Source: Gordonia sihwensis NBRC 108236
GTDB taxonomy: Bacteria; Actinomycetota; Actinomycetes; Mycobacteriales; Mycobacteriaceae
Length of the DNA: 64,000 bases
Reading direction: 5' to 3'
Assembly (NCBI RefSeq): GCF_000333035.1
Contig: NZ_BANU01000025.1
Location: 1-64,000 of the forward strand
Below the pieces are notes generated by a model that had not been told where the DNA came from, did no database searches, and saw nothing but the letters and a program-made list of their open reading frames with translations. Every line of letters begins with the position of its first letter. Position 1 is the stretch's first letter. Of this stretch, positions 26,867-35,033 are shown piece after piece. A program made the translations under genes and the position numbers.

Positions 26867-28191
26867 CGTGCGGCCACCGGGCGCTTGGCGCGTTCTCGCC
26901 CGGCCGCGAGTTCGGCCAGCAGATCCACTTTGTACCGCGCGAAATCGACCTGAATCGTGTGGCGCGGCGCGTTGTAGTACTGCCCCAGGTGACGACGCTC
27001 GTCTTCGACGATCGCCTTCCGCATCTCGGCGCGGGACGGCAGCACGTACCGGCCCAGAAGATGATCGGCGATCAGTTTGCTCTGCTGCTCGGCCAGATTG
27101 ACGATCGTGGGAGACGACTGCGCCAGGCCGGCGTAGTACAGATCGTCGACGTCCGGATGAACGATCCGCTTGAACAACGGGAAACGATGCTGCGCATCGG
27201 GCATCAGCGCGGGATCGTCGAAGAACGGGAACGCCATGCGATAGCCGGTCGCCATCACGATCACGTCGACCGTCACCCGGCGGCCGTCGGTCAGGATCAC
27301 GGCGTCACCGTCGAGACGCTCGATCGCAGGTACGCAGGTCAGGTCACCGGAACCGGACTTGGCCAGGAAGTCGATGCTCACCGAGGGGTGCGCCGACAGC
27401 GGTTCGTGATCGGGCTCGGGCAGACCGTAGTCCTGCATCCTGCCGATCGACTTCTTGATCGACCGTCGCGCGATCGCCAGACCCAGCTTCTTCGGCATCC
27501 ACGGCGGCATCATCATCTTGTCGGCGGGCTTGCCGCCGCGGTACTTCGACAGCACCCATACGCCACGCCGCGCCGAGACCCAGACGTGTTCGGCGACGGA
27601 GCGGTTGGAGAGTTCGGAGGCGATGTCGAGCGCCGAGTTGCCCATCCCGACCACCATCACGCGCTGACCGTGCATGTCGATCGGAGCGAACGGGCTGCGG
27701 TAGTCGTGGCTGTGGATGATCTGCCCGTCGAAGCTGCCGGGGTACTCCGGGACGAACGGATTCCAGTGGTGACCGTTGGCGACCACCAGGGCACCGTACT
27801 CGCGGCGCTCCCCGGTGCTCAGGGTCAGCGTCCAGCCGCCTCCCGGTTCACGGTCGGCCTTCTCCACCGCCGTGTTGAACGTGATGGTCTCGCGCAGCCC
27901 GAAGTGGTCGACGTAGTCGCGGAAGTACCGGTGCATCAGCGTGTGGTGCGGAAAATGCGGCCAGTCGCGCGGCGCCGGGTAGTCGTCGAACTTCAGCCGG
28001 CTGGTGGACGTGTCGATGTGGAGCGACTGGTAGCAGGCCGACATTCCGTTCGGGTTGTCGTAGTACCAGTTGCCTCCGACGTCGTCCGACATCTCGAAAC
28101 AGTCGTACTCGATGCCTTCGTCCTTGAGTCGCTTGGCCGTGGTGAAGCCGGAGCAGCCGGCACCGATGATGGCGACGCGATCGCGTGTCAT
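26863..28191 (-). CDS. Flavin-containing monooxygenase (FMO/BVMO-like)
   Basis: A 442-residue class B flavoprotein monooxygenase. The FAD motif is AIIGAGCSGFTTAK at the N-terminus and the NADPH motif is VVGMGNSALDIA near residue 185. The FMO fingerprint reads FDGQIIHSHDYRS (FxGxxxHxxxY), closer to FMO than to the strict Baeyer-Villiger FxGxxxHxxxW. ATG 28191 places the FAD motif at the start as usual; a longer frame to 28260 crosses the operator region. It heads the operon with the serine hydrolase and diverges from a TetR gene. Substrate unknown. Confidence 0.87.
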   Translation of the reverse strand: MTRDRVAIIGAGCSGFTTAKRLKDEGIEYDCFEMSDDVGGNWYYDNPNGMSACYQSLHIDTSTSRLKFDDYPAPRDWPHFPHHTLMHRYFRDYVDHFGLRETITFNTAVEKADREPGGGWTLTLSTGERREYGALVVANGHHWNPFVPEYPGSFDGQIIHSHDYRSPFAPIDMHGQRVMVVGMGNSALDIASELSNRSVAEHVWVSARRGVWVLSKYRGGKPADKMMMPPWMPKKLGLAIARRSIKKSIGRMQDYGLPEPDHEPLSAHPSVSIDFLAKSGSGDLTCVPAIERLDGDAVILTDGRRVTVDVIVMATGYRMAFPFFDDPALMPDAQHRFPLFKRIVHPDVDDLYYAGLAQSSPTIVNLAEQQSKLIADHLLGRYVLPSRAEMRKAIVEDERRHLGQYYNAPRHTIQVDFARYKVDLLAELAAGRERAKRPVAAR

Positions 28192-28252
28192 GCTCTGTCC
28201 TCTCGTCAGCGGCCGTACGTGTCGACCGTCACAGACCCACCGTAGGGATCTC

Positions 28253-28273
28253 ACTGACACGTGTCTAGTCAGT
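28253..28273. promoter_or_regulatory. Probable TetR operator between the monooxygenase operon and tetR
   Basis: ACTGACACGTGTCTAGTCAGT has inverted ends ACTGA/TCAGT, and a perfect 10-bp palindrome GACACGTGTC lies inside (28256-28265). Its position in the 117-bp divergent intergenic fits autoregulation and control of the monooxygenase operon. Confidence 0.55.
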
Positions 28274-28308
28274 GGTCACATTGTCAATCGAGATGAGCGG
28301 CGAGCATC

Positions 28309-28947
28309 ATGGTCTTCATGCGGGAGGACACGGTCGGGGCGCAGCGGCCCAATCTGCGGGACGAACAGAAACGCCGAACCCGGCTGGCCCTGCTCGAGGC
28401 CGCGCGCGGTCTGTTCACCGAGAACGGCTACGCCGACGTGACCGTCGACGACATCACCCGAGCGGTCGGATGCAGTCGTGCCACGTTCTACCTGCACTTC
28501 ACCAACAAGACTGACATCCTGGCGAGGATCAGCGCCGAGACCATGCAGCAGCGCGCAGCGTCGGTGTACGGCGACCTGGACGCCGTCCTCCGCGACGGTT
28601 CACGAGCGGCGTTCACCGCGTGGATCGAACGGGCCCTCGAGTGGTTCGACGCCAATCGCGACATCCTCCCGGCCTGGGACGAGGCCCTCTCCGCCGATCC
28701 CGAGTTCCGGAGCGTGGGCCGCGCGTCGATCACCGCGTTGACCGATGCGATGCCCGACTACCTGTCGCGGTGGCCGGACGACCGCCGGGAAGAGGCCCGC
28801 TTCCGCATCGAACTGCTCGTGACCCAACTGGAGCGGTACTTCACACGCTCCACCGTCCAGCGAACCATAGAGTTCGCGCCGGACCGAGCCGCCGACGTCC
28901 TCACCGACATCTGGTACCCGGCGCTCCAGCCTCCCGGCACCCGCTGA
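28309..28947 (+). CDS. TetR-family transcriptional regulator
   Basis: A 212-residue protein with an N-terminal TetR helix-turn-helix: RLALLEAARGLFTENGYADV, then DDITRAVGCSRATFYLHFTNK at about residues 45-65. The C-terminal ligand domain is not diagnostic. It diverges from the flavin monooxygenase-serine hydrolase operon and most likely represses it from the palindrome at 28253-28273. An internal ATG at 28318 is an alternative start. The ligand is probably the substrate of the monooxygenase route; this is inference. Confidence 0.87.
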   Translation: MVFMREDTVGAQRPNLRDEQKRRTRLALLEAARGLFTENGYADVTVDDITRAVGCSRATFYLHFTNKTDILARISAETMQQRAASVYGDLDAVLRDGSRAAFTAWIERALEWFDANRDILPAWDEALSADPEFRSVGRASITALTDAMPDYLSRWPDDRREEARFRIELLVTQLERYFTRSTVQRTIEFAPDRAADVLTDIWYPALQPPGTR

Positions 28948-29108
28948 ATCTCGGATGCGCCGAGCACCCGACACGAGTAGCCTCACCGTCGTGGATTGCG
29001 AGATCGAGGTCGACAGGGCCTGAAGCCGGTTCTCCGGCACCAGTGTGTCCTCATCCGCCTCGCCGGCGCATCACCTCGCGCGGCGACTCTCGTGAATCGA
29101 GCTCCACC

Positions 29109-30731
29109 ATGCCTCACACATCCACCACGCCTGAATCGTCCGTCACGATCGTCTCGCTCTCGTTCTCCTGGCCCGACGGCAGCGTCGCGCTGTCGGGCGT
29201 CGACGGCTCGTTCGGCGCCGGCCGGACCGGTCTCGTCGGCCGCAACGGCTCCGGCAAATCCACCCTGCTCCGGCTCATCGCCGGGAGGCTCACGCCGTCG
29301 TCCGGCCGGATCGAGACCGCCGGCGACGTCGGCTATCTGCCGCAGACCGTCACGCTGACCGGCGACTCCACCGTCGCCGAACTCCTCGGCATCGCCGACG
29401 TACTCGAAGCGCTGCGAGCGATCGAGTCCGGCGACGCGGATGCGCGCCACTTCGAGACGATCGGTGATGACTGGGACGTCGAAGCGCGCGCGGCCGAATC
29501 GCTCGATCGTCTCGGATTCTCCGCCGCCGACGTCGACCGTTCGGTCGCGGAACTGTCCGGCGGGGAGGCGATGCTGATAGCGGTGGCCGGTCTGCGGATG
29601 CACCGCACGGCCATCACTCTGCTCGATGAGCCCACGAACAACCTCGACCGCCCGACGCGCGCTCGCCTCGCTGAGATGATCGACGACTGGCCGGGTGCAC
29701 TGATCGTGGTGAGCCATGACCTCGAACTCCTCGAACACATGGATGCGACCGCCGAACTGCACGATGGCGCGCTGGAGACCTTCGGCGGTCCCTACAGTGC
29801 GTGGAAGGCTCACGCGGACCAGGAGCAGGCTGCCGCCGTACAGGCCGCGCGAGCGGCGCAACAGGTGTTGAAGACGGAGAAGCGGCAGCGGGCGGAGGCT
29901 GAGACCAAGCTGGCCAGGCGTGAGCGGACGGCGAAGAAGGCCCAGCGCGACGGCGGCGTCCCGAGGATCGTCGCGGGCATGCTCGCCGACAGCGCGCAGG
30001 GATCGGCCGGTGCCATGCGCTCGGTACTCGATCAGAAGGTCCGGGTCGCGCAGGCCGCACTCGACGCGGCCGACGCCCGGGTCCGCGACGACGACCGCAT
30101 CAGTCTCGACCTTCCCGACCCGGCGGTCCCGCGAAGCAGGCGCATCGCCGAACTCACCGCCGGCGAGCGGTCGGTGTTCGTCCAGGGACCCGAACGCCTG
30201 GCCATCGTCGGACCGAACGGGTCGGGCAAGTCGACGCTGCTCGGGCACATGATCAGCGGCGCCGAACCCACTGCCGGCCGCCCCGGCGGACGCCTGTTCA
30301 CCGACCGTGTCGGCGTCCTCCCCCAGCGGCTCGACGGTCTCGACGAGAGTGCCGGCGCACTCGCGAACCTCCAAGCCGCCGCACCCGGCACCGCCACCGG
30401 CCAGATCCGGAATCACCTGGCGCGGCTCCTCCTGCGTGGCGACACCGTCGACCGGCCGGTGTCGACGCTCTCGGGCGGCGAACGGTTCCGCGTCTGCTTG
30501 GCGAAGCTGCTCTTCGCCGATCCTCCGCACCAGGTGCTCGTTCTCGACGAGCCGACCAACAATCTGGACACGACGAGCGTCGACCAGCTCGCCGACGCTC
30601 TCAATGCTTACCGCGGTGCCCTGATCGTCGCCAGCCACGACTACCCGTTCCTGAACAGGCTCGGCCTCGACACCGTCGTGGAACTGCCCGGGGACGGGAC
30701 CCTGAGGCAGCGGGACGATCTGCCGGAGTGA
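29109..30731 (+). CDS. ABC-F family ATP-binding protein
   Basis: A 540-residue soluble protein with two ABC ATPase domains and no membrane segments. Walker A motifs are GRNGSGKST (first) and GPNGSGKST (second); signatures are LSGGEAM and LSGGERF; Walker B/D-loop reads LLDEPTNNLD and LVLDEPTNNLD. A charged linker of about 90 residues (KRQRAEAETKLARRER) joins them. ABC-F proteins act on the ribosome, some giving antibiotic resistance. ATG 29109 is the first start giving the family's normal N-terminus. No short leader of known attenuator type is convincing in the 161 bp upstream. Confidence 0.9.
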   Translation: MPHTSTTPESSVTIVSLSFSWPDGSVALSGVDGSFGAGRTGLVGRNGSGKSTLLRLIAGRLTPSSGRIETAGDVGYLPQTVTLTGDSTVAELLGIADVLEALRAIESGDADARHFETIGDDWDVEARAAESLDRLGFSAADVDRSVAELSGGEAMLIAVAGLRMHRTAITLLDEPTNNLDRPTRARLAEMIDDWPGALIVVSHDLELLEHMDATAELHDGALETFGGPYSAWKAHADQEQAAAVQAARAAQQVLKTEKRQRAEAETKLARRERTAKKAQRDGGVPRIVAGMLADSAQGSAGAMRSVLDQKVRVAQAALDAADARVRDDDRISLDLPDPAVPRSRRIAELTAGERSVFVQGPERLAIVGPNGSGKSTLLGHMISGAEPTAGRPGGRLFTDRVGVLPQRLDGLDESAGALANLQAAAPGTATGQIRNHLARLLLRGDTVDRPVSTLSGGERFRVCLAKLLFADPPHQVLVLDEPTNNLDTTSVDQLADALNAYRGALIVASHDYPFLNRLGLDTVVELPGDGTLRQRDDLPE

Positions 30732-30741
30732 GACTCGATCC

Positions 30742-31149
30742 TCAATGAGACACGACCACCTGATACCCGGCGAGGCACGCGACAACGAGAAGGACTGGGA
30801 GGAAGTAGAGCATGAATGAAGCAATGAGAATGCTGGACCCGATGACGAGGCAGGCGATGACGGAGAACGCGGGCGTTCGGATCCCCAGCGCCAACACGCA
30901 TGCCAATGGCGGCACAGAGGCCCTGACAAGGAAGTAGCCGCCGTAGAAATCGAGAACGCTTCCCTTGCAATCGGGATCGCTCGCGTTCCATACCTCACAG
31001 TCGGTGACTTGCATCAGGGGCTCTGCTGCCGCGAATACAGCGGTAAGAGTAGCCAGCAAGAGTGCAAACAGCCATGCCCAAGCGATCCCGGGACCTCGGG
31101 TACGAGCGAACCAGGTATGCCGCGGGTAATCAGCCCGTCGTTGGTGCAT
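30742..31149 (-). CDS. Uncharacterised membrane protein
   Basis: A 135-residue protein with three or four hydrophobic segments (IAWAWLFALLLATLTAVFAA near 22-41, VPPLACVLALGI, VIACLVIGSSILIASFML and LPVLLVVACLAGY) and a short loop containing two cysteines (DCEVW, DCKGS). No family is recognised. Its ATG directly follows the stop of the upstream gene (TGAATG), so the two are probably co-transcribed. Base composition is lower in GC than the flanks, suggesting acquisition with its partner. Confidence 0.65.
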   Translation of the reverse strand: MHQRRADYPRHTWFARTRGPGIAWAWLFALLLATLTAVFAAAEPLMQVTDCEVWNASDPDCKGSVLDFYGGYFLVRASVPPLACVLALGIRTPAFSVIACLVIGSSILIASFMLYFLPVLLVVACLAGYQVVVSH

Positions 31150-31845
31150 TCAGTTGAACCGATCGCCGTCTATCGTGATTCGATGGCTTCGCAGGGTGGG
31201 CCAGGACTCAAGAGAACGGCTGAGAACAATCTCCTCAGCACGAGCCGAATCTGCGCCGATATACGTCGAGTCCAGCTCGACGTTCGAGCATACGAACCAA
31301 CTTTGGTCGACGGCCCACCACATGTTCGGACGGATCCCTTCAAGTACCTCTGACGCACGGCCCACATCCCCCATGGTGAGGTAGTAGTTGAATGCACCGA
31401 TCCGGACGGTCGGACACATCGACGAAATCTCTTGAAACGCCGTATTTCCTTCCCAGAAGGCAAATACACAACGGGTGTTCAGTCCGCGCCCCAGATGATG
31501 TGCGATCTCGTCGGTCACCATCGGCCGAAGAGAGTTAATTCGATGAGGGCCTTCATTCCACCATCCCCCGCGGGGTTCGAATTCACCCTGCGAGATCTTT
31601 GACCATTGCATCTCGGCATGAGCTACCTTGCCATTGACTCGCGCAACGTCGGACCATCGATAGTTCCCGATCAGAGCACCGTTGACGACCCTTTCCGCTG
31701 GGTGCAACACACGAAGATACCTCTCGTATCCGCCGGGGACAAGTGATCCGACAGTGCCCGAGTATGGCTGAAAGAGCAGCGAATCAACCCATTCAGCCAC
31801 TTCGGTATCGTGAATCACTTCATCTCGAGCCCACTCAGAAGCCAT
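31150..31845 (-). CDS. Uncharacterised actinobacterial protein
   Basis: A 231-residue soluble protein. It shows GSLVPGGYERYLRVLHPAER near residues 32-55 and PNMWWAVDQSWFVCSNVEL with STYIG near the C-terminus. The same blocks occur in a widespread hypothetical family of Streptomyces and other actinobacteria (VPxGFExYxRVLHP and WPxDRAWxVxxEID). The function is unknown to me. It is translated just ahead of the membrane gene at 30742-31149. The GC content is visibly lower than neighbouring genes, so horizontal transfer is likely. Confidence 0.72.
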   Translation of the reverse strand: MASEWARDEVIHDTEVAEWVDSLLFQPYSGTVGSLVPGGYERYLRVLHPAERVVNGALIGNYRWSDVARVNGKVAHAEMQWSKISQGEFEPRGGWWNEGPHRINSLRPMVTDEIAHHLGRGLNTRCVFAFWEGNTAFQEISSMCPTVRIGAFNYYLTMGDVGRASEVLEGIRPNMWWAVDQSWFVCSNVELDSTYIGADSARAEEIVLSRSLESWPTLRSHRITIDGDRFN

Positions 31846-31963
31846 TGGCTACTCCCCTCGGCAACTGTCTACTTGGAGCGTAGTCCGATTCGAGTACGGA
31901 CTTGTCCGCTTGGGAGCGAAAACTCGGCTACTGGCTGTGGCCTTGCCCTCTTGAGTGGAGCCG

Positions 31964-32339
31964 GTGAACGAGACGTTATCGACGCCGGAGAAACCGCGCC
32001 GACGTCGAGCGTGCTGCGCAGAGGTTCTCGACGCGGCGTGCAATAATCTGGCCGGCAGATCGCGCGTGGATCCTCACGAAAACGTTGACTACGACTTCAT
32101 TTCCAAGTGATCGATGGAGACGATGCGGTCACCGAGATGGCTCGTGGCCCGCGTAAACGCGCCCTGTCGACATATGGCTGGTCGAAGGCGTGGACGATTC
32201 GCAGTTGCTCACATCGACGCAAGGCTACCAATTCTACCCAGGCGTAATTCCTCCTGGGCGACTACTCCTGGTCAAGACGGACATATCAGAAGATCGTAGG
32301 GATGCGGCGCTTCCCTACGAAGGGAACGATGACCTGTGA
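31964..32339 (+). pseudogene. Decayed reading frame in low-GC islet
   Basis: Three consecutive protein-like pieces appear in different frames: GTG 31964 to TGA 32110 (48 residues ending VDYDFISK), a piece reading VIDGDDAVTEMARGPRKRAL around 32105-32165, and YQFYPGVIPPGRLLLVKTDI ending at TGA 32339. They may be one gene broken by frameshifts, or the first piece alone may be a small gene. No homologue is recognised. No other gene was found between 31846 and 32415, a 570-base stretch otherwise without evident signals. Confidence 0.3.
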
Positions 32340-32415
32340 GTCGTAGATGTGGGCGACATGAAAGACAGTTCGCCGTCCGATCGCCGATCCGTCTACCCAG
32401 AACCGCCCCCCGGTT

Positions 32416-32829
32416 TCACTGACCGTCAGCGACATCCCCGGCGGGCGGGACGTCCGAGGCCAGCCTCGATCGGATCACGCCGCCCTTGATCGCATCGATG
32501 TCGACGATCACCTGACCGCCGTACGGTTTGGTGGGAAGCTGATCCATCCGCAGTCCGTCGAGCCCGATCGCGCCGGCCGTCCCCTCCTCCAGAACGGCCG
32601 GCGCACGGCGACGCCGAGTCTCCACCCGAGCCACCTGCACCAACACGACGCTGTCGCCGATCACCAGCGAGGCCGCCGCACCGGTCACCACCGTCCCGGA
32701 CTCCACGGTCCCGGTGAACAGCCGTCCCTTGCCCGTGACGGTGAACATGTCCTCGATCCGGAACTGGAACGGTCCGACCACGTCCGCTTGGGCTGCCGCA
32801 GACTCCGACTGCCGGTTGAAGAATCGCAT
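32416..32829 (-). CDS. Stand-alone EF-Tu domain-II-like protein
   Basis: A 137-residue protein whose residues 18-95 resemble the beta-barrel domain II of translational GTPases: PFQFRIEDMFTVTGKGRLFT, then GTVESGTVVTG, and later TAGAIGLDGL. Compare [25 protein letters not shown] in EF-Tu. No G domain or domain III is present and the protein starts cleanly, so it looks like a separate small protein rather than a truncation. It precedes a DUF732 lipoprotein gene on neither operon-typical nor overlapping spacing. Its role is unknown; nucleic-acid or protein binding is only a guess. Confidence 0.72.
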   Translation of the reverse strand: MRFFNRQSESAAAQADVVGPFQFRIEDMFTVTGKGRLFTGTVESGTVVTGAAASLVIGDSVVLVQVARVETRRRRAPAVLEEGTAGAIGLDGLRMDQLPTKPYGGQVIVDIDAIKGGVIRSRLASDVPPAGDVADGQ

Positions 32830-32864
32830 CCTCCGACCCTAACGATCCGAGACGCCGCGAGGAA

Positions 32865-33233
32865 CTAGCTGCTGGGTCGCAGCTGACTCGGCAGAATCTT
32901 GTCCTTCTGATCCGGGCAGAACGCGGGAATGGCTGCGCCGACCACCGCGGCGGCCTGCCCCTTGCCTCCCGCCTCGGTGTTCATCGAATCGATAACCTCC
33001 ATCATCGACTTGCCCGACGCCAGTTCCGAACACGCCTTCTTGCCTGCCGCGACGGCCGCGTCGTCGTCCTTGTACGACGACCCCGACGATTTCACCACCT
33101 GGAGATAGACGCTGGTCCGCGCCTCCGACGTCGACTCGTTGGAACTGCTGTTGCTGCTGTCATCGCCGCTGCACGCGGAGAGGAAGGCCGCGCCCGCGAC
33201 CAGCGGGGCGATGACGAGGTATCGAAGTCGCAT
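32865..33233 (-). CDS. DUF732-family lipoprotein
   Basis: A 122-residue secreted lipoprotein with signal peptide MRLRYLVIAPLVAGAAF and lipobox LSAC (Cys21), then a Ser/Asn-rich linker. A small helical DUF732 domain follows with two cysteines (KKACSEL and AFCPD) that probably form the family's disulfide. DUF732 proteins are common and multicopy in mycobacteria; their function is unknown. A terminator hairpin at 33305-33355 separates it from the fadD operon upstream. Confidence 0.82.
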   Translation of the reverse strand: MRLRYLVIAPLVAGAAFLSACSGDDSSNSSSNESTSEARTSVYLQVVKSSGSSYKDDDAAVAAGKKACSELASGKSMMEVIDSMNTEAGGKGQAAAVVGAAIPAFCPDQKDKILPSQLRPSS

Positions 33234-33304
33234 GAACAGTCCGTTCGGTCGTGGGTGGGTGCATCGAGCGGTCGTCTTGAACAGTATCGCCCGACAGGCC
33301 TCAC

Positions 33305-33355
33305 GTCAGCGGACCCTCACACCGCATCGAGGACGAGGCATGAGGGTCCGCTGAC
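33305..33355 (-). terminator. Terminator-like hairpin downstream of fadD
   Basis: A perfect 15-bp inverted repeat, GTCAGCGGACCCTCA (33305-33319) and its complement (33341-33355), with a 21-base loop. It begins 13 bp after the fadD stop on the minus strand and probably ends the fadE28-to-fadD transcript. Confidence 0.75.
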
Positions 33356-33367
33356 CGACGAAAAGAG

Positions 33368-34993
33368 CTAGACGGCCGCGCCTTCTTCAGCGGCGGTGGC
33401 CTTGGCCCACTTGTAGTCGGCCTTGCCGGCCGGCGTCCGCTTCACCTCGTCGACGAAGACCACCGTGCGCGGAACCTTGTAGCCGGCCAGCGTCTGGCGG
33501 CAGTGCTCCTGGATCTCCTCGAGAGACGGCTCGTCGAAGCCCTCGTTCAGCGACACGACTGCGGCGACGCGCTGGCCGTACTTGGGATCCGGTGCAGGCA
33601 CCACGAGGGCGTCGGCCACGGCCGGATGCGCGTGCAGAGCGCCTTCGACCTCTTCGGCGTAAACCTTCTCACCGCCGGTGTTGATGCACTGGCTGCCACG
33701 GCCGAGGAAGACGATGCTGCCGTCCTCGCGCAGGTATCCCATGTCGCCGAGCACCGAGATGCGTGTGCCGTCGGCCAGCGTCGGGAAGGTCCGCGCGGTC
33801 TTCTCCGGATCCTTGTAGTACCCCATCGGGATGTTGCCGATGCGGGCGATGTGGCCGACCTCGTTGGGAGTCGTGATCTTGTTGAACTTCTCGTCGACCA
33901 CCATCATCCGGTCGGTCGGCGGCACCATGAGGTTGCCGTTCTCGTCCATCTTGATCTCGCCGTCGTTGCCCGACTCCGAGGCGCCGAAATTGTCACGCAG
34001 CATCAGATCCGGCTTCACCGCGAGCATCCGTTCCCGGACGCTCTGACTCCACAGCGCGCCGCCCGAGGTGATCGAGAACAGGGTCGAGAAGTCGGCGGTG
34101 TCCTTCTGCTTCTCCATCTCGTCGGCCAAGGGCATGCCCATCGCATCGCCGACGATCAGAATCATCTGCGTCTTGTCCCTGCCGATGTTGCGAACGATCT
34201 TGGCGGCGTCGAAGTCGCGCTCCAGGATCAGACGCCCGCCCAGCGAAATGAACGTGAACAGCGAGTACGAGGCGGCTCCGTGCATGAGCGGCGCGGCGAT
34301 CAGGAACGACAGCGACGGGAAGTTCTGGACCTCCTTGGCCAGCTCCGCGAGATCCGCGCGCGGCGGTCCGTAGGGGTTGCCGCCGGAGATCGGCTTGCGG
34401 AAGAAGTCGTCATGCTGCCACATGACGCCCTTCGGATAACCCGTGGTGCCGCCCGTGTAGATCAGGTACAGCTCCTCACCGGTCCGCTTCTCGAAGTCGC
34501 GCTCGGTGGACCGGGCGATGTAGCCGTTGAAATCGACGATCTCGACGGTGCGGCCGTCGAGGGCGGCCGCCGCGGCGGTCAGCTCGTCCACCGCCTCGCC
34601 GATCACGAAGACGGTACGCAGTTCGGGCAGCGAAGCCATCAGGTTCGCGACGCTGCGCTGATGTTCGGGAAGCTCCACGACGATGGCGGCCGAGTCGGAG
34701 TTGTCGAAGATGTACTCCAGCTCGGAGTCGGTGTAGCGGTAGTTCACGTTCACCGGCACCGCACGGACTTTGATGAGGCCGATCAGCGAGGTGACGTGCT
34801 CGACGCTGTTCTTCAGGAACAGCGCGACGTTGTCGTCCTTGCCGACCCCGTGCGCCGCGAAGTGATGCGCCACCTGATTGGCGAGCCTGTCGAGCTCGGC
34901 GTACGTGTAGTCGTGGCCCTCCCAGGTGAGGACCACGCGCTCGGGAACAGCGTCGACGACGGTCTCGAAGACGTCTGCGAGGTTGAACTTCAT
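33368..34993 (-). CDS. Acyl-CoA synthetase, FadD19-like (steroid side-chain/fatty acid CoA ligase)
   Basis: A 541-residue adenylate-forming enzyme. The P-loop is YLIYTGGTTGYPKGVMW near residue 176, the A5 motif is DNFGASESG, and the A8 region GDMGYLREDGSIVFLGRG leads to the hinge. A C-terminal Lys lies in TPAGKADYKWAK. It closely resembles the mycobacterial FadD19/FadD17 group, which activates cholesterol side-chain carboxylates. It is the last gene of the KstR-controlled operon, 40 bp after ltp2. Which of the two FadD types it represents needs a sequence comparison, so no symbol is given. Confidence 0.85.
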   Translation of the reverse strand: MKFNLADVFETVVDAVPERVVLTWEGHDYTYAELDRLANQVAHHFAAHGVGKDDNVALFLKNSVEHVTSLIGLIKVRAVPVNVNYRYTDSELEYIFDNSDSAAIVVELPEHQRSVANLMASLPELRTVFVIGEAVDELTAAAAALDGRTVEIVDFNGYIARSTERDFEKRTGEELYLIYTGGTTGYPKGVMWQHDDFFRKPISGGNPYGPPRADLAELAKEVQNFPSLSFLIAAPLMHGAASYSLFTFISLGGRLILERDFDAAKIVRNIGRDKTQMILIVGDAMGMPLADEMEKQKDTADFSTLFSITSGGALWSQSVRERMLAVKPDLMLRDNFGASESGNDGEIKMDENGNLMVPPTDRMMVVDEKFNKITTPNEVGHIARIGNIPMGYYKDPEKTARTFPTLADGTRISVLGDMGYLREDGSIVFLGRGSQCINTGGEKVYAEEVEGALHAHPAVADALVVPAPDPKYGQRVAAVVSLNEGFDEPSLEEIQEHCRQTLAGYKVPRTVVFVDEVKRTPAGKADYKWAKATAAEEGAAV

Positions 34994-35033
34994 CTTTGTT
35001 GATCTCCTTGGGAGGGAACCGACGGGGTCGGGG

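Noticed and set aside
28948..29108. A leader peptide or attenuator upstream of the ABC-F gene
   Set aside because: Short frames and a small GCCGG/CCGGC hairpin exist, but none has a ribosome-binding site and alternating stems that would support antibiotic-responsive attenuation.
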